From assembly GCA_023390055.1 (NCBI GenBank), contig JAEWDP010000125.1, positions 1-45,250 of the forward strand: a stretch of 45,250 bases of DNA. The letters run 5' to 3'. How positions within the stretch are numbered: the first letter of the stretch is position 1; each line of letters begins with the position of its first letter. This stretch comes from Pseudomonadota bacterium (GTDB lineage Bacteria > Pseudomonadota > Alphaproteobacteria > Rhizobiales > Rhizobiaceae). Shown piece by piece: positions 1 through 8,358 of this stretch. A program made the position numbers and the translations under genes. The notes beneath the pieces are model-generated. The model ran no database searches, was not told where the DNA came from, and saw nothing but the letters and a program-made list of their open reading frames with translations.

Positions 1-450
1 ACTGAACGTTTCAGCATGCTCGGCCTGCGCCTTTTCATGCGGCGGCCAGTAGGCTTCAGTATCGTCAATGGTTGGCCCGCTTAGCCACGCCGCTCGCTGA
101 AAATATCGGCGAAGAACATCCGTGGTCGCCAGTTGTCTCGCTTCCACGTCGGTATCGGCGGCGAAGACGTTGATGTCCACTATTGCATAGGGCCGATTGA
201 GCTATTCGGTTGGCTTGAAGCGGCTGGGATAGAGGTCGAGGGCGGGCAGCAGTAGTCGGGTTCAAAATGCGAGGCGAAGGCACAAGACAGGCCGAGTTCA
301 GCGGCTGCATCGCTCCGAAATTGCTTGAGCCCAGTATCCACAGTGCCACGTTGGTGCCGGCGCCCGGTACCGCAATGATGCGCTGGTCCGGGTCGGCAGG
401 CGCGAGTCCTGGGCGATGCGGACCAGTTCGAGAATGGAAAGCGTGGTCAT
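1..450 (-). pseudogene. degraded luciferase-like flavin monooxygenase (LLM family)
   Basis: The intact start (MTTLSILELVRI) overlaps the stop of the upstream oxidoreductase by ATGA at 447-450, as in a working operon, but the frame soon fails. Pieces of one LLM-family protein are spread over three frames: GAGTNVALWILGSSNFGA, then AAELGLSCAFASHFEPD, then YAIVDINVFAADTDVEARQLA and IDDTEAYWPPHEKAQAEH. In the family these motifs lie in the C-terminal two thirds, so about 130 residues between the first 17 codons and the GAGTNV motif are missing as well. The reading therefore shows one internal deletion plus at least two frameshifts. The gene continues past the left edge. Family assignment is from remembered motifs. 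Sequencing error could explain single shifts but not the deletion. Confidence 0.72.
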
Positions 451-1541
451 CGTGTTGCACTCACGGCGGCGGAACGCTCAACGGTGTCGATCACCTCATG
501 CAGTGCGACAGCATCGCGGAAGCTGGGGGCCGCACGCGTGCCTGAACGGATATCCTCTGCAATCAGTGCATATATTCGCGCGACATTGCGGGCTACCGAG
601 GTGTCCGGCCAGCCCTCATAGGCGGAAGCGGGCGGTGTCAGCTGCGTGAGTTTGCTCGCATCGCCCTTGGCCCCCCGGATAGATAATTGCACGATCTGGG
701 CGTGACCGGTGGCTCCGGTCACCTGGATGTCGCCATCTGTGCCGTTGATCTCCCAAAGCAGGTTGGTGCCGCGCGACATGCCACCGCGATAATGGATGGA
801 AACCGCCACGCCGCTTTCAAGCGCGCCCTGTACGAGGATCTGATCGGCGGCGTTCGTGGGAATTGTCTCGCCGGTGTCCGTGACATGCACAGTCTTGCGA
901 CGATTAATCATCCTCGCCGAGATATCCCCAAAGCTGCCCAGAACCTCCCGCATGCCGGCCAGCGTATGTCCGAGCGGAATGCTGAGCAGCGTCGCGCCGT
1001 TGCCTTGATCATAAAGATAGGCATGGGCCGCATCAGTTTCGGCACCCCATTGGCCGCCACTGCCGACAAGCGTGGTCGAGAGCACCTCGCCGACATAGCC
1101 GTCAACGACGAGCTGGCGGAGATAGTCGACCTCGGGCGCGACGCGCATCTGCGTGCCGACCGCGGCGACCACACCCTTCGCTTCGGCGAGATCGGCCAGT
1201 TCCCGCGCCTCGGCCAGACCGTTGCCAAGGGGCCATTCGCAATAGACATGCTTACCCGCGTTCAGCGCCGCGCTCACCAGTTCGTAATGGTGCGGCACCT
1301 TGACGGTGACGACAACAAGATCGACTTCGGGTGAATTGACCAGCGCCCGCGCATTGTCGAATGCATGTGGCAGGCCGAAGGCATCGGCGGCTTTCTGCGC
1401 ACTGGCAAGGCTGGTGTTCGCAACGCCCACCACTTCATAATGATCCGGCAGAGCCTTCAGAGCCGGGATATGCGCCGTCGCGGCCCAGTGAATACCGGGA
1501 TTGAGGCCGATGAACCCGACGCGGATCGGTTTGTCAGTCAT
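447..1541 (-). CDS. Gfo/Idh/MocA-family NAD(P)-dependent oxidoreductase
   Basis: A 364-residue protein with the N-terminal Rossmann fold (IRVGFIGLNPGIHWAATAHIPAL, residues ~5-27) and the family signature CEWPLGNGLAEA, where EWPL stands for the usual EKPL, so the catalytic Lys of many members is Trp here. The C-terminal alpha/beta substrate domain follows. It probably oxidises or reduces a sugar, inositol or similar polyol; the substrate cannot be read from sequence. The frame is open up to 1658, but ATG 1541 has GGAG six bases upstream and gives the normal family length. The start lies inside the end of the metal ATPase gene (8-base overlap, ATGACTGA) and the stop overlaps the start of the LLM remnant, so all three were once one transcript. 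Confidence 0.85.
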   Translation of the reverse strand: MTDKPIRVGFIGLNPGIHWAATAHIPALKALPDHYEVVGVANTSLASAQKAADAFGLPHAFDNARALVNSPEVDLVVVTVKVPHHYELVSAALNAGKHVYCEWPLGNGLAEARELADLAEAKGVVAAVGTQMRVAPEVDYLRQLVVDGYVGEVLSTTLVGSGGQWGAETDAAHAYLYDQGNGATLLSIPLGHTLAGMREVLGSFGDISARMINRRKTVHVTDTGETIPTNAADQILVQGALESGVAVSIHYRGGMSRGTNLLWEINGTDGDIQVTGATGHAQIVQLSIRGAKGDASKLTQLTPPASAYEGWPDTSVARNVARIYALIAEDIRSGTRAAPSFRDAVALHEVIDTVERSAAVSATR

Positions 1542-3555
1542 GAATTGCTCCAGTCTTGCGAATTGAATCGGATGTATCAATGGCCGGTCTGCCGGGGAGG
1601 TAGCCGCCGGCCTGAATGTCCTTGACAGCTTCCGGGGTTGAGGACCGCGTCCTTTCACGGCTGCGAATAGGATCCCTGAGCAGCCGCAACCCGTTCAGCA
1701 CCACCAGCACCGTGCCGCCTTCATGACCGATGACTGCCAGCGGCAATGGCAGTTCGAAGAACAGGCCGCCTATGACAAGCACTGCCATGGCGCCCATGGC
1801 AAAGGCGAGGTTCTGGCGGATGATCGCCGCCGTGCGGCGCGCCAGCCGGTGCGCGTCGGGAAGCCTGCTCATGTCTTCGGAAAGAAGTGCCACATCGGCG
1901 GCCTGAAGTGCGACATCCGATCCCGCAGCCCCCATGGCAATGCCGACATCGGCGCGAGCGAGCGCTGCCGCATCGTTGACGCCGTCGCCGACAAACGCCA
2001 CCCGCCCCATCTCGGTAAGTTCGCTCACCATCGAGACCTTGTCTTCGGGCAGCATGTCGGCGTGGATTTCCTCTGGTTTCAACCCGATCTCCTCGCCGAT
2101 CCGCAACGCCACCGGCAGGCGGTCGCCCGTCATCATGACGATTTTCTCGACCCCGCCCGCGTGCAACGCGGCAAGTGCGGGCCTGGACGTGGCGCGAGCG
2201 GTGTCGGAAACGGTGACGGCACCCAGCACGTGCGTGTTCCGGCCGACATAGATGACCGTTTGCGTATCTTCCGCCAGCGCCAGCAACGCCGGGTGATCGA
2301 TGGACGCGCCCATCTGCGCTGCAAGACGTGGATTGCCGGCCCAAAGTTCGCCGTCGCCAGCGCTACCGACGATACCCGCGCTCGGCCTTGTAGCGACATT
2401 GCTGACCTCGAGGGGCACGACGCCACGTCGAGCGGCCTCACGGCGGATCGCTGCAGCGCTGTGATGTTCCGACTGGGCCTCAAGACCGGCAAGCAGCGAC
2501 AGGAAACCCTGCTCGTCGCCGTCGAGCGCCACGATTTGCGTCACCGCCGCCTTGCCGGTCGTCAGCGTGCCGGTCTTGTCGAATGCGAATGCGTCGATAT
2601 CGGCAAGGGTTTCGAGCGCAGCCCCACCCTTGAACAGCACGCCGCCGCGCGCGGCAGCCGACAGCGCCGACAAGATAGCGGCCGGCACCGAGATGACGAT
2701 GGCGCAGGGACTCGCGGCGACAAGCAGGGTCGCCGATCGGTAAAGGGCTTCCTCCCAGTCCCGGCCCAGCCAGCAGAAGACCGCGAAGGCGATGACCGCG
2801 CCTGCCATCACCGCGACCGTATAACGCTGCCCGAACCAGGCGCTGAACCGCTCCGACGGAGCCTTGGCCGCCTGCGCCTCGGTGACCAGCGCGATCATGC
2901 GCGCGACCGTGCTTTCCGCGACCGTCTTCGTCACCCTCGCCTCAAGTACGCCATCGATATTGACCGTCGCTTCAAAAATCTGCGCGCCCTGTTCCTTGGC
3001 GACAGGCATAGATTCGCCGGTGATGTTGGCCTCGTCGAGAGAGCCCCGTCCGCTGACGATCGCCGCATCCGCCGGCACGCGCGCACCGGGCCGCAGCACG
3101 ACGACGTCGTCTACCCTGAGATCGCCAGCCGGAATTTCCACGACCGTCCCATCCGGCCCCTTGCGCAGCGCCGTCTCGGGCCGCAGCGCCATCAGCGCCT
3201 CAATAGCCCGGCGGGCACGGCCGAGCGCACGTTCCTCCAACGTGGTCGAGATGCTGAAGAGCGTCAGCAGCACCGCACCTTCGAAGGGTGCGCCAACAGC
3301 CGCTGCCGCGACGGCGGCAACGATCATCAACAGGTCGATGTCGAGAATGCGCTCTTCCCACAAGGTGACAGCCGCCCGCCAGCCCGCAGGCAGGCCGCCA
3401 GCCAGATAGACGAGTAAAAGACCCACGAGCGAGGCCAGATTGGCTGCGTCACCCTGAAGAGGCCACAGCGCGAGAACGGCTACCATCATCCCGATGACGG
3501 TAAGCACCGTCAGGACAAGTGAACGATCGATATCAGAAAGGGCTTTCAACAACAT
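1534..3555 (-). CDS. P1B-4-type heavy-metal-transporting ATPase
   Basis: A 673-residue inner-membrane P-type ATPase. Visible in order are N-terminal membrane helices, the actuator loop TGES (~179-182), the metal-site SPC in a membrane helix (~282-284), the phosphorylation site DKTGTLT (~326-332), GDGVNDAAAL (~520) and a C-terminal helix with HEGGT (~611-615). SPC together with HEGGT and the absence of an N-terminal CxxC metal-binding domain are the marks of the P1B-4 group (CoaT/CtpD/Nia), which export Co, Fe(II), Zn or Ni. Which metal is exported here is not determined. The usual SEHPLA motif reads SEHHSA. A 40-residue hydrophilic tail follows the last helix. The purine-rich AGGGAG touches the ATG at 3555, so one of the two following TTG codons may be the real start. 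Confidence 0.88.
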   Translation of the reverse strand: MLLKALSDIDRSLVLTVLTVIGMMVAVLALWPLQGDAANLASLVGLLLVYLAGGLPAGWRAAVTLWEERILDIDLLMIVAAVAAAAVGAPFEGAVLLTLFSISTTLEERALGRARRAIEALMALRPETALRKGPDGTVVEIPAGDLRVDDVVVLRPGARVPADAAIVSGRGSLDEANITGESMPVAKEQGAQIFEATVNIDGVLEARVTKTVAESTVARMIALVTEAQAAKAPSERFSAWFGQRYTVAVMAGAVIAFAVFCWLGRDWEEALYRSATLLVAASPCAIVISVPAAILSALSAAARGGVLFKGGAALETLADIDAFAFDKTGTLTTGKAAVTQIVALDGDEQGFLSLLAGLEAQSEHHSAAAIRREAARRGVVPLEVSNVATRPSAGIVGSAGDGELWAGNPRLAAQMGASIDHPALLALAEDTQTVIYVGRNTHVLGAVTVSDTARATSRPALAALHAGGVEKIVMMTGDRLPVALRIGEEIGLKPEEIHADMLPEDKVSMVSELTEMGRVAFVGDGVNDAAALARADVGIAMGAAGSDVALQAADVALLSEDMSRLPDAHRLARRTAAIIRQNLAFAMGAMAVLVIGGLFFELPLPLAVIGHEGGTVLVVLNGLRLLRDPIRSRERTRSSTPEAVKDIQAGGYLPGRPAIDTSDSIRKTGAIHD

Positions 3556-3724
3556 CTCCCTGCTTTCCCGGGACTATTCTCGCATATGGTTCATGTTGCG
3601 GGCATGAAGTCGGTTTCGTCACCCTGAAGCCTCCCGAGCGAGCAAAGCATAGCACCGTCGCGAGCTAGAAGAAGCGGGTGTCGACGTGCTCGCCTGCGAG
3701 CTGAGCGCGACAAGCCAACAATAC

Positions 3725-4282
3725 TCAAAGGGCGCGCCGGTAGTGCATGGCAACCGCGCCGCTGCGGAGCGGTTTGGCCGAGATTAGTTCGAGCCGTCGT
3801 GTGTTGGGCAGACCGCTCTGGTAGAGTGTCGGTCCGTGGCCGGCGATCCTCGGATGGACAAGGAACTTATACTCGTCGATCAATTCCAGTCGGTCCAGCT
3901 CGGTCGCCAGCTTGCCGCTACCAAGAAGGACGCCGGCATCGGTCGCGTCCTTGAGCCTCTGAACGCCCGTGCTTAGATCGCTTGCGATGTGGTAGCTGTT
4001 GGTCCATGGGAAGGCTTTGCGGTTCGAAGACACAATGTACTTCGGCTTGTTTTCCAGCTTGATCGCCCAGTCGCGTAGCGGCGGCGGTGCCTCTACGTCG
4101 CCACGAGCGACCGCTGGCCAGTAGCTCTCCATCATCTCATAGGTGACGCGACCCCACAACATCGCCCCGCTCTCGTCCATAAGGCGGGTGAAGAAGGCAT
4201 GCGTCTCGTCGTCGGCAATACCTTCCTGGTGGTCGACGCATCCGTCCAAAGTGACGTTGATACTGAAGATCAATGCTCCCAT
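3725..4282 (-). CDS. RibD C-terminal / dihydrofolate reductase-like family protein
   Basis: A 185-residue cytoplasmic protein of the DHFR-like RibD_C family. The N-terminus MGALIFSINVTLDGCVDHQEG and the motif MLWGRVTYEMMESYWP (residues ~41-56) are typical. Later VLLGSGKLATEL and EYKFLVHPRIAGHG complete the fold. Members of this stand-alone family are common in soil bacteria and are presumed NADPH-dependent reductases, but few have known substrates. It is not a housekeeping DHFR or RibD, since neither the deaminase domain nor the folate-site residues are evident. It is transcribed alone, 170 bases from the ATPase gene on the same strand, with no strong ribosome-binding site before the ATG. Confidence 0.82.
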   Translation of the reverse strand: MGALIFSINVTLDGCVDHQEGIADDETHAFFTRLMDESGAMLWGRVTYEMMESYWPAVARGDVEAPPPLRDWAIKLENKPKYIVSSNRKAFPWTNSYHIASDLSTGVQRLKDATDAGVLLGSGKLATELDRLELIDEYKFLVHPRIAGHGPTLYQSGLPNTRRLELISAKPLRSGAVAMHYRRAL

Positions 4283-4646
4283 GCGGCTAACCTAAGCCAT
4301 AGAATGGAGAAAGCCTAGCCAGGCCCGTTGCTTGTGATCGGTGTTGAATTCCCGCAATGAAATCGGAAGCGGATGCTGGCGTCTTCGGGTCTTAAATGGC
4401 AACTGATTGATCGTCGTTCGCCGCAAGCTGTCGGTCGGCCTTCAGCAGATTAGCGCATCCGCGTGGCGCTTCGCCTCATGCCTTCGGCATGGAGCAAGGT
4501 CGATACGAAAACGGGACTGTGGATTGAGCGAAAACCTGGCTGGCCGGCGAAATCAAACGATCTCGCGTGGAACTCTCGTCAGCTTATCGGGTTTGGAAGG
4601 CGGGCCACAGCGAAACATTGATAAACCCGACCAGGAGGAAAAGACC
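4283..4646. other. gene-free gap with stress promoter and small hairpin
   Basis: This stretch separates the DHFR-like gene from the small stress protein. The open frame that crosses it is only an upstream extension of the latter and lacks a start with a ribosome-binding site. It holds a short perfect hairpin (CATGCC, TTC loop, GGCATG at 4477-4491) without a T tract, and the EcfG-like promoter at 4569-4593. I see nothing else convincing. Confidence 0.5.
4569..4593 (+). promoter_or_regulatory. EcfG-type general stress promoter
   Basis: GGAAC at 4569-4573 and GGTT at 4590-4593 are separated by 16 bases. Alphaproteobacterial EcfG (general stress response) promoters have GGAAC-N16/17-CGTT, so there is one mismatch in the -10 element. 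It points at the 124-residue protein, whose ATG is about 53 bases downstream. Two further matches occur in this window, one of them before the next plus-strand gene. Confidence 0.55.
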
Positions 4647-5021
4647 ATGGCAATAGAATCGCCCAAACCGGGGCCAGCAGGTACATCCGACCAGTCGCCA
4701 CGCTGGGAAGGACCCGAGGAAAACCGGCCTCGTGGGTATCTTCCCGCAAAGGATGAACCTGATGTCGATCGTGACGCGTTTGGTGAGAACAACCAGGATC
4801 CAGCGCGAGAAAAATTATCTGATGCGGTAAAACACAAGGATTCCAAGCCGCCGGATCCGGACTTGGCCATCAAAGGCCAGTTTGCTCCTTCACAGGCGGA
4901 TAGGAAGGCGAGCGGTGTGCTTAGTGCCAAGCCGACAGTCATTACAGGAACGGAAGATGCAACATCCGCTCGTGACGCCCCGTCAGCTAAGACTAATGAT
5001 ACTAACGCGAAGCGCGGATAA
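4647..5021 (+). CDS. small hydrophilic, probably disordered stress protein
   Basis: A 124-residue protein of unknown function. It has no signal peptide or membrane segment and is very rich in Pro, Asp, Glu, Lys and Ser, with repeated PD and KP elements, so it is probably unstructured. Its features are RWEGPEENRPRGYLPAKDEPDVDRDAFGE near the N-terminus and SKPPDPDLAIKGQFAP in the middle. The frame is open from 4407, but ATG 4647 has a strong AGGAGG eight bases upstream and is the likely start. The EcfG-like promoter before it, and the similarly controlled SDR gene downstream, suggest a role in the general stress response. No function is claimed beyond that. Confidence 0.7.
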   Translation: MAIESPKPGPAGTSDQSPRWEGPEENRPRGYLPAKDEPDVDRDAFGENNQDPAREKLSDAVKHKDSKPPDPDLAIKGQFAPSQADRKASGVLSAKPTVITGTEDATSARDAPSAKTNDTNAKRG

Positions 5022-5472
5022 CTGACCGGTCCATTTCTGGGCCATCGAATTCTACTTACGCGGATCCGGGTTAAATCGCTTGACCAGTGACGGGCTCGCG
5101 GCCGCTTTCACCAGCCTGCCGCGGAGACCTTGCTGCCCGGTCGATCTCGTGGCCGATGCAAAGCCCGCCACGATAAAAAGCGGCGAGTAGCAGGCAGTGC
5201 TTTCGAGATGGCCCCAGGGCCTTGTCAGTAACGGTTAATACGCCCCTTCTCGACGTGTCTTCCAAGAGCCCATTTTCTATCCAAACACCCACATTGTCGA
5301 TTGTAACTCCGGTCAGCTTTCTGATCCACCGGCAACCGGTTCTGATCTTCAATCGTTCTCGACATGCCGTCGGTGCTACACCGCCCGCCAGGCGCTGGAG
5401 CAGGCCAGAACCCTGATTGGGAACACGGCGGCATCTATTTTGTTACCGGTATGAACAGCGGAGTAAAGATTG
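5022..5472. other. gap between two stress genes; possible decayed minus-strand frame
   Basis: No well-supported gene. A minus-strand frame (5071-5352) starts at TTG without a ribosome-binding site and gives a 93-residue product. Its segment VTIDNVGVWIENGLL, followed in another frame by GRHVEKGRINRY, faintly recalls a BON domain (NVGVxVxNGxVxLxGHVxxxxEK), so a frameshifted BON remnant is conceivable. I do not call it a gene. The right end carries the EcfG-like promoter of the SDR gene. Confidence 0.25.
5420..5444 (+). promoter_or_regulatory. EcfG-type general stress promoter
   Basis: GGAAC at 5420-5424 and TGTT at 5441-5444 are 16 bases apart, again one mismatch from the EcfG consensus. The -10 element ends 28 bases before the ATG of the SDR gene, a normal leader length. 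With the site at 4569 it suggests that both plus-strand genes belong to the general stress regulon. Confidence 0.55.
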
Positions 5473-6336
5473 ATGACGACCTCGAAACGTCCGACGCCTC
5501 CTCAACCTGAGCAGCACCAAGCTCCCCCCGGATTTACTGACCGTATGGACCCGAAGCCTGATCACGGGGAGCATTCTTATAGGGGAAATGACCAACTCAA
5601 GGGGAAAGTTGCTCTTATCACTGGTGGTGATTCCGGCATCGGGAAAGCCGTTGCGATCGCTTTCGCGAGGGAGGGTGCCGATGTGCTGATTTCCTATCTG
5701 AATGAGGATGAAGATGCACGCGACACTGTTAAGTGGGTTGAAGACGCGGGGAAAAGGGCAATTGCGATTGCCGGTGATATAAAATCCGAAGACCATTGCC
5801 GCGCTCTGGTCAAGCGAGCCATCGATGAGTTCGGCAGATTGGACCTTCTTGTAAACAATGCTGCCTTTCAACGCACTTATGCGGACATTGCTGATATCAC
5901 TGCACAGGAATGGGACGAAACATTCCGGACAAATATCTATGCTCCATTCTACCTTTCAAAAGCAGCAATTCCCCACATGAAATCCGGTAGTGCAATCATC
6001 AACACAACCTCAATCCAGTCGCGACAGCCATCGGCCCACCTTCTTGCATATGCATCAACGAAGGGAGCAGTCTCGAACTTTACAGCAGGACTGGCCGAAA
6101 TGGTTGCGGACAAGGGAATTCGTGTGAATGCGGTGGCGCCCGGACCAATCTGGACGCCGCTTATCCCCTCGACAATGCCAGTTGAGGCCACGGTCAAGTT
6201 CGGTAAGCAGGCTTTGCTGAAACGGGCCGGCCAGCCGGCGGAGTTGGCAGGTGCATATGTCCTTCTGGCGTCAGACTTGGGCAGTTACATGACCGGGGCA
6301 GTCGTTCCTGTAACCGGCGGAGAAATCATGATCTAG
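5473..6336 (+). CDS. short-chain dehydrogenase/reductase, YhdF/YhxC-like stress type
   Basis: A 287-residue SDR. A proline-rich leader of about 40 residues (TPPQPEQHQAPPGF, then MDPKPDHGE) precedes the NAD(P) fold. This leader is characteristic of the general-stress SDR group found beside catalases and dps-like genes. The cofactor motif GGDSGIGKAVA lies at ~55-65. NNAAF follows, then the catalytic Ser in NTTSIQS and YASTK as the YxxxK pair. It is an oxidoreductase of unknown substrate in the cytoplasm. ATG 5473 has GGAG nine bases upstream; TTG 5470 is an alternative. It looks less GC-rich at third positions than its neighbours, which may indicate a separate origin. An EcfG-like promoter lies 28 bases upstream. 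Confidence 0.87.
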   Translation: MTTSKRPTPPQPEQHQAPPGFTDRMDPKPDHGEHSYRGNDQLKGKVALITGGDSGIGKAVAIAFAREGADVLISYLNEDEDARDTVKWVEDAGKRAIAIAGDIKSEDHCRALVKRAIDEFGRLDLLVNNAAFQRTYADIADITAQEWDETFRTNIYAPFYLSKAAIPHMKSGSAIINTTSIQSRQPSAHLLAYASTKGAVSNFTAGLAEMVADKGIRVNAVAPGPIWTPLIPSTMPVEATVKFGKQALLKRAGQPAELAGAYVLLASDLGSYMTGAVVPVTGGEIMI

Positions 6337-6508
6337 TCGCGGGCTCTGCTGAAACAATCCGACCCAGGTTACGATCAGAATATTGTCTTTCGGGCTGGAT
6401 GCGCTCCATCAGATCAGACTGCATCCGCCAGCTGACCGTCCGTCGCAATATGTCCGCTATTCTAGATACGAAGGTTGCTTGCTCCGGCCACCCTGCTTGG
6501 GTAAACGG

Positions 6509-6514
6509 TATAAT
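6509..6514 (+). promoter_or_regulatory. consensus -10 box upstream of the iron permease gene
   Basis: A perfect TATAAT 22 bases before the ATG at 6536. No good -35 lies 16-18 bases upstream, so an activator may be needed, for example the AraC-type protein of this cluster. It supports a short leader and the ATG at 6536 rather than the far upstream start at 6383. Confidence 0.3.
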
Positions 6515-6535
6515 CCGTACCTGCCCCTCCATAAG

Positions 6536-7603
6536 ATGATAATCTTTGTGACCGAACAGCCTGCCCGTATAGTTCCTCATCAATACCGCAACCTCGCCAG
6601 TCGCCGACTGGTGATACTTTCACTATTGTTTTGTTGCATTCTTTCGACCATTGCGATCGACATGGCTCTCGGACCCGCGAGATATACCCTGAGCGAAGTG
6701 ATCTCGGCCGTCATCACTCCTTCAGCGGTCCAGGATCAGTTACGGGTGGTTATCTGGGATATTCGAATGCCAACTGCCTTGATGGCTGCAGTTGTTGGCG
6801 CCTGTCTGGCCGTGGCGGGTGCGGAAATGCAAACCATTCTTGCCAACCCTCTTGCCAGTCCCTTTACACTCGGCATTTCAGCTGCGGCCGGGTTCGGGGC
6901 GGCACTTGGCCTGGTGGCAGGTGTGGCCATCCTTCCCGCAGCAGCAGAGTACATGGTGCCGCTCAATGCCTTTCTGATGGCGATGGCAGCCTCGCTCTTC
7001 ATTTACGGTGTCTCCACCATGCGCGGTGTTACAGTCGAGACGATCGTGCTCCTCGGCATTGCACTTGTCTTCACATTCAATGCTCTTATGGCGCTTCTTC
7101 AATACATCGCTTCCGAGCAGGCCCTTACTGCTGTCGTTTTCTGGACGATGGGTTCGCTGAGCAAGGCGACCTGGGGCAAAGTGGCAGTGACAGCTGCCGT
7201 TTTCGTTGTCGTAATGCCACTTTTTGCACGTCATGCCTGGGCGCTTACTGCTCTGCGGCTCGGCGATGAAAAGGCTGCATCCTTCGGCGTGAATGTGAGA
7301 CAGCTGCGCTTGAGGACCATGTTGCTCGTGAGCGTGCTTGCCGCCATACCGATCTCGTTCGTCGGAACAATCGGTTTCGTCGGGCTCGTCGGTCCTCATG
7401 TCGCACGAATGTTGGTGGGAGAAGATCAACGCTTCTTTCTGCCCGCCGCCGCAATCTGTGGAGCGCTTCTCCTGTCGGCGACATCAATTGTGTCGAAGGT
7501 GCTGATCCCAGGGGTTATCCTGCCGGTCGGTGTCATTACCGCGTTGGTTGGCGTACCGTTCTTCGTTTCCCTGATCTTCAGCAACAGGAGGCGGGCGTGG
7601 TAG
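6536..7603 (+). CDS. FecCD-type ferric-siderophore ABC permease
   Basis: A 355-residue inner-membrane permease of the BtuC/FecCD family with about nine to ten hydrophobic segments. Family motifs visible are RMPTALMAAVVGACLAVAGAEMQTILANPLASPFTLGISAAAG (residues ~65-105), the coupling region LRLGDEKAASFGVNVRQLR and GTIGFVGLVGPHVARMLVGEDQR. A single permease gene is present, so the channel is presumably a homodimer. The frame is open from 6383, but that leader is polar and unlike the family. ATG 6536 or GTG 6548 fits better, although neither has a strong ribosome-binding site. It overlaps the ATPase gene by 7 bases. Together with the minus-strand binding protein and receptor it forms one uptake system. 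Confidence 0.9.
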   Translation: MIIFVTEQPARIVPHQYRNLASRRLVILSLLFCCILSTIAIDMALGPARYTLSEVISAVITPSAVQDQLRVVIWDIRMPTALMAAVVGACLAVAGAEMQTILANPLASPFTLGISAAAGFGAALGLVAGVAILPAAAEYMVPLNAFLMAMAASLFIYGVSTMRGVTVETIVLLGIALVFTFNALMALLQYIASEQALTAVVFWTMGSLSKATWGKVAVTAAVFVVVMPLFARHAWALTALRLGDEKAASFGVNVRQLRLRTMLLVSVLAAIPISFVGTIGFVGLVGPHVARMLVGEDQRFFLPAAAICGALLLSATSIVSKVLIPGVILPVGVITALVGVPFFVSLIFSNRRRAW

Positions 7604-8349
7604 CACTCAGACTGGAGACAGTTGGCGCGCGTTACGGACGCACGGAGATTTTCTCGGACATTTCAACACAGCAGATTCAAGGTGGCAAGCTGACAGCCCT
7701 GATCGGACCGAATGCAGCAGGCAAATCCACGCTTCTGAAACGAATTGCGGGGCTGTTGAAGGGGGAAGGCGTGGTTCACGTCTCCAGTGCAGATTCGACC
7801 GAACAGATGATCTGCTACATGCCCCAGGATACGGGCGCCAATGCCGTCTTGACTGTCTACGAATCTGTCTTGCTGGCCGCCAAGCAAGGTGGTGAGTGGA
7901 AAGTTTCAGACACGGAGTTGGCGGAGATCGACCAAACACTGTCCTCGCTTGGCATTGCCGATCTGGCATTCCGTGACATCGGTGCGTTATCGGGCGGACA
8001 AAGACAGCTCGTAGCGATTGCTCATGCTCTTGTTCGCAAGCCGAAGATCCTGTTGATGGATGAGCCGACGTCGGCGCTTGACCTCTATCGCCAGATTGAA
8101 GTGTTGCACTTCATGCATGAACTGGCCCATTCGACTGGCATTGCCGTCATTATTGCCCTGCATGATCTGAACCATGTCATGCGTTACTGCGAACAGACGA
8201 TCGTTGTCGCCAACGGCGGCCTGGTTGCGGACGGACCGACACGTGAAGTCATCACGGCCGAGATGTTGCGCGATATCTATCGGGTCAATGCGCGTATCGA
8301 ATCATGCACGCAAGGCCGCCCGATCGTCGTTGTTGATGGAACCACCTGA
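7597..8349 (+). CDS. ferric-siderophore ABC transporter ATPase (FecE/FhuC type)
   Basis: A 250-residue ABC ATPase. Walker A is GPNAAGKST (37-45), the Q-loop YMPQD, the signature LSGGQRQ and Walker B ILLMDEPTSALD, followed by the switch histidine in IALHDLNHV. It energises the permease encoded just upstream. GTG 7597 is the start: CAGGAGG ends six bases before it and it overlaps the permease stop, so translation is coupled. The gene converges on the siderophore-interacting protein gene with a gap of only nine bases, which leaves no room for separate terminators. The closest functional group is iron(III)-siderophore import; vitamin B12 or heme are less likely given the linked SIP reductase and receptor. 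Confidence 0.92.
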   Translation: MVALRLETVGARYGRTEIFSDISTQQIQGGKLTALIGPNAAGKSTLLKRIAGLLKGEGVVHVSSADSTEQMICYMPQDTGANAVLTVYESVLLAAKQGGEWKVSDTELAEIDQTLSSLGIADLAFRDIGALSGGQRQLVAIAHALVRKPKILLMDEPTSALDLYRQIEVLHFMHELAHSTGIAVIIALHDLNHVMRYCEQTIVVANGGLVADGPTREVITAEMLRDIYRVNARIESCTQGRPIVVVDGTT

Positions 8350-8358
8350 CCAACAGTG

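Noticed and set aside
1723..3417. Plus-strand open frame of 564 codons opposite the ATPase gene
   Set aside because: It is the antisense shadow of a high-GC gene; its translation is low-complexity and rich in Arg, Gly, Asp and His, while the minus strand has all P-type ATPase motifs.
3600..3724. Plus-strand fragment ELEEAGVDVLACELSA (3664-3711), which resembles a DsrE-family tail
   Set aside because: Only about 20 codons, with a stop just before it in frame and no start. It could be a gene remnant, but the match is too short.
5071..5352. Minus-strand 93-codon frame, possible BON-domain remnant
   Set aside because: TTG start without a ribosome-binding site; the BON resemblance needs a frameshift and is weak. 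It is described under the intergenic gap instead.
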